Of a stretch of 6,895 nt of DNA, positions 5,553-6,895 are shown one piece after another. Origin of the DNA: Chitinophagaceae bacterium (GTDB lineage: Bacteria; Bacteroidota; Bacteroidia; Chitinophagales; Chitinophagaceae); assembly GCA_947468255.1 (NCBI GenBank), contig CANIMM010000170.1, positions 1-6,895 of the forward strand, written 5' to 3'. The notes under the pieces are model-generated. The model was not told where the DNA came from and made no database searches. It saw nothing but the letters and a program-made list of their open reading frames with translations. The position numbers and the translations under genes are program-made. Position 1 is the stretch's first letter, and each line of letters opens with the position of its first letter.

Positions 5553-6872
5553 ATGAAGTATTTATCCGTTGCATTTCTTACTCTTTTTCTTTTTTTATTG
5601 CCAGGGCTAAAAGCCCAGCAAAATCATTTTATTTATATTCAGAATGAAACTCATCAAGCTTTTTATGTCAAACTAGATAAAAAGCTTTTTAGTTCTTCTA
5701 CTTCGGGATATGTGATTCTACCTAAGCTTAAAGATGGTAGTTACAAGCTTACCATAGGTTTTCAAAAAACTGGGGTGGGGGAGCAAAATATGCTTTGTAC
5801 AATTGACAAAACAGATATTGGCTTTCTATTGAAAAATTTCGGTACTAAGGGTTGGGGGTTATTCAATTTACAAACCTTGGATGTAATAATGGATAATACT
5901 TCAGCCAGTTCTACTAATGTGTCTGTTGTTAATAAAACGGATGCTTTTTCAAATATGCTTTCCGAAGTAGTGAATGATTCTTCTATTCGACAAGTCGAAA
6001 CATATATTGTTGAAGCCAAAAAAATGGATGTTAAAGAGCAGGAAAAAAAGCCTGCGGGTATAGCCATTGTTCAGCAGGCACCTGCCAAACTAACCACCAC
6101 CAAGCCAATACCTGCAATAGTCTCAGCCTCTGAGCTTGCAAGCAGCAATTCAGCAGTGGCAGTGAGCGAACAGCAGGTTGCAATTAGTTATTCAAAGTCC
6201 ACCGTTCGTTTGATAAAAAAAGGTGAGGATGGAACATCGATGACTTTTGTAGATGAAACTAAAGGGAATAGTGATACCATTCGAGTATTCATTCCTGTTG
6301 AAAATTTTTCATCCTCGGCAGTTGTTGAAGAAAAGCTTAGCCCAGTTGAAATACCAGTTAAAGAGCCTAAGCTAGTAGCTTTGGCAAAGGAAGATAAAAT
6401 GGGGAGTAGCCGTTTTCTTGATATTGAGCTACCTGTAAGTAATGGCCTTTCAGTGGAAAAAAAGCAGGTGCCCGAAAACGAGACCATTGAGAACAAGGAG
6501 TTGAGTAAGGTACTTGTTAAAAAAGAGCCAGATAATCCGCAGGTAAAGGTGGTACACCAGCCTCTAATGATTAATTCCGATTGTAAAATCCTTGCCACGG
6601 AAGAGGACTTTATGAAGTTGCGAAAAAAAATGGCAGCAGCTAATAATGACGAGGATATGTTAAAGATTGCTAATAAATCGTTGAAAGCAAAGTGTTATTT
6701 GGTTGAACAGATTAAAAATTTGAGCGTATTGTTTTTAAAAGATGCTGGTAGGTTTGCATTTTTTGACAATGCTTATCCATTTGTCTTTGATTCACACAAT
6801 TTCGGGATATTACAAAACCAGTTAATGGAAACCTATTATATCAATCGTTTTCAGTTACTGATTCGTCACTAA
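5553..6872 (+). CDS. Exported two-domain protein of unknown function, DUF4476-like C-terminus
   Basis: This 439-residue protein has three parts after a signal peptide (about 1-21, cleaved near LKA|QQ). The N-terminal domain (about 25-112) is compact, with FIYIQNETHQAFYVKLD (26-42), a GYVILPKLKDG stretch (52-62), a lone Cys82 and KGWGLFNLQTLDV (99-111). It resembles the N-terminal region of uncharacterised Chitinophagaceae proteins as I remember them. A long low-complexity linker (about 115-338), rich in Ser, Val, Lys, Glu and Pro, follows and is probably disordered. The C-terminal domain (about 341-436) has the helical pattern and the FFDNAYPFVFDSHNFGIL signature (403-420) of DUF4476, plus Cys344 and Cys381, which could form a disulfide outside the cytoplasm. 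No catalytic motif is visible, so a binding or structural role is only a guess. It is divergent from the peptidase and preceded by a good -7 element. The start ATG is fixed by the signal peptide. A possible further gene begins 4 bp after its stop. Confidence 0.82.
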   Translation: MKYLSVAFLTLFLFLLPGLKAQQNHFIYIQNETHQAFYVKLDKKLFSSSTSGYVILPKLKDGSYKLTIGFQKTGVGEQNMLCTIDKTDIGFLLKNFGTKGWGLFNLQTLDVIMDNTSASSTNVSVVNKTDAFSNMLSEVVNDSSIRQVETYIVEAKKMDVKEQEKKPAGIAIVQQAPAKLTTTKPIPAIVSASELASSNSAVAVSEQQVAISYSKSTVRLIKKGEDGTSMTFVDETKGNSDTIRVFIPVENFSSSAVVEEKLSPVEIPVKEPKLVALAKEDKMGSSRFLDIELPVSNGLSVEKKQVPENETIENKELSKVLVKKEPDNPQVKVVHQPLMINSDCKILATEEDFMKLRKKMAAANNDEDMLKIANKSLKAKCYLVEQIKNLSVLFLKDAGRFAFFDNAYPFVFDSHNFGILQNQLMETYYINRFQLLIRH

Positions 6873-6875
6873 AAA

Positions 6876-6895
6876 ATGCGCTCAATTGACAGATA
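6876..6895 (+). CDS. Possible start of the next gene, cut by window end
   Basis: An ATG 4 bp after the preceding stop opens a frame reading MRSIDR and then leaves the window. The tight spacing would suit a co-transcribed gene, but six codons are far too few to identify a product or prove coding. Confidence 0.25.

Noticed and set aside
5762..6067. 101-codon open frame on the - strand within the same gene
   Set aside because: It overlaps the conserved N-terminal domain coding on the + strand and shows no signal, domain or promoter of its own.
6188..6598. 136-codon open frame on the - strand inside the DUF4476-like gene
   Set aside because: It lies wholly within the low-complexity linker of a well-supported gene on the other strand, and its serine/threonine-rich translation resembles no family; it is a shadow of the linker codons.

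Overview
The window reads as a chromosomal stretch of a Bacteroidota bacterium, most likely Chitinophagia/Chitinophagaceae. Supporting signs are: moderate-to-low GC; mostly no Shine-Dalgarno sequences before starts; a perfect TAnnTTTG-type -7 element before one gene; signal peptides ending in AQ; a LemA/TPM/TPM gene order of the kind found in this phylum; and a DUF4476-like exported protein. This placement comes from remembered family patterns, not a search. The region looks like ordinary core genome: there is no mobile element, CRISPR array, tRNA or rRNA.

Layout on the + strand: the 3' end of pgk (1-216) is followed by a 173-bp gap with a weak hairpin. Then comes a four-gene cluster: a LemA-family lipoprotein-like gene (390-974), a second LemA-family gene (986-1579), a short leaderless TPM-domain protein (1585-2046), and, after a 79-bp gap, an exported TPM-domain protein with a membrane anchor and a glycine-rich tail (2126-2917). 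The first three genes are 11 and 5 bp apart and are almost certainly one transcript; the fourth may also have its own promoter. A strong symmetrical hairpin (2938-2965) lies between this cluster and a convergent gene and can stop transcription from both sides.

On the - strand is a complete exported M1-family zinc aminopeptidase (2995-5436). All the catalytic motifs I looked for are present. The longest open frame begins 16 codons further upstream, but the signal peptide and a candidate promoter place the real start at 5436. Divergent from it, a 439-residue exported protein (5553-6872) pairs a conserved N-terminal domain with a C-terminal DUF4476-like domain through a long low-complexity linker. 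A possible next gene starts at 6876 and runs off the window.

Functionally, pgk is central metabolism and is probably unrelated to what follows. The LemA/LemA/TPM/TPM cluster looks like an envelope module: two coiled-coil-type LemA proteins tethered by different kinds of N-terminus, one TPM protein with no export signal and one exported and anchored. Its biochemical function is not established, and it is the least understood part of the window. The peptidase probably degrades peptides in the periplasm. The DUF4476-like protein has no known role. I see no strong evidence for a wholly new system; the most interesting points are the asymmetric duplications in the LemA/TPM cluster and the inverted repeat between the two divergent genes.
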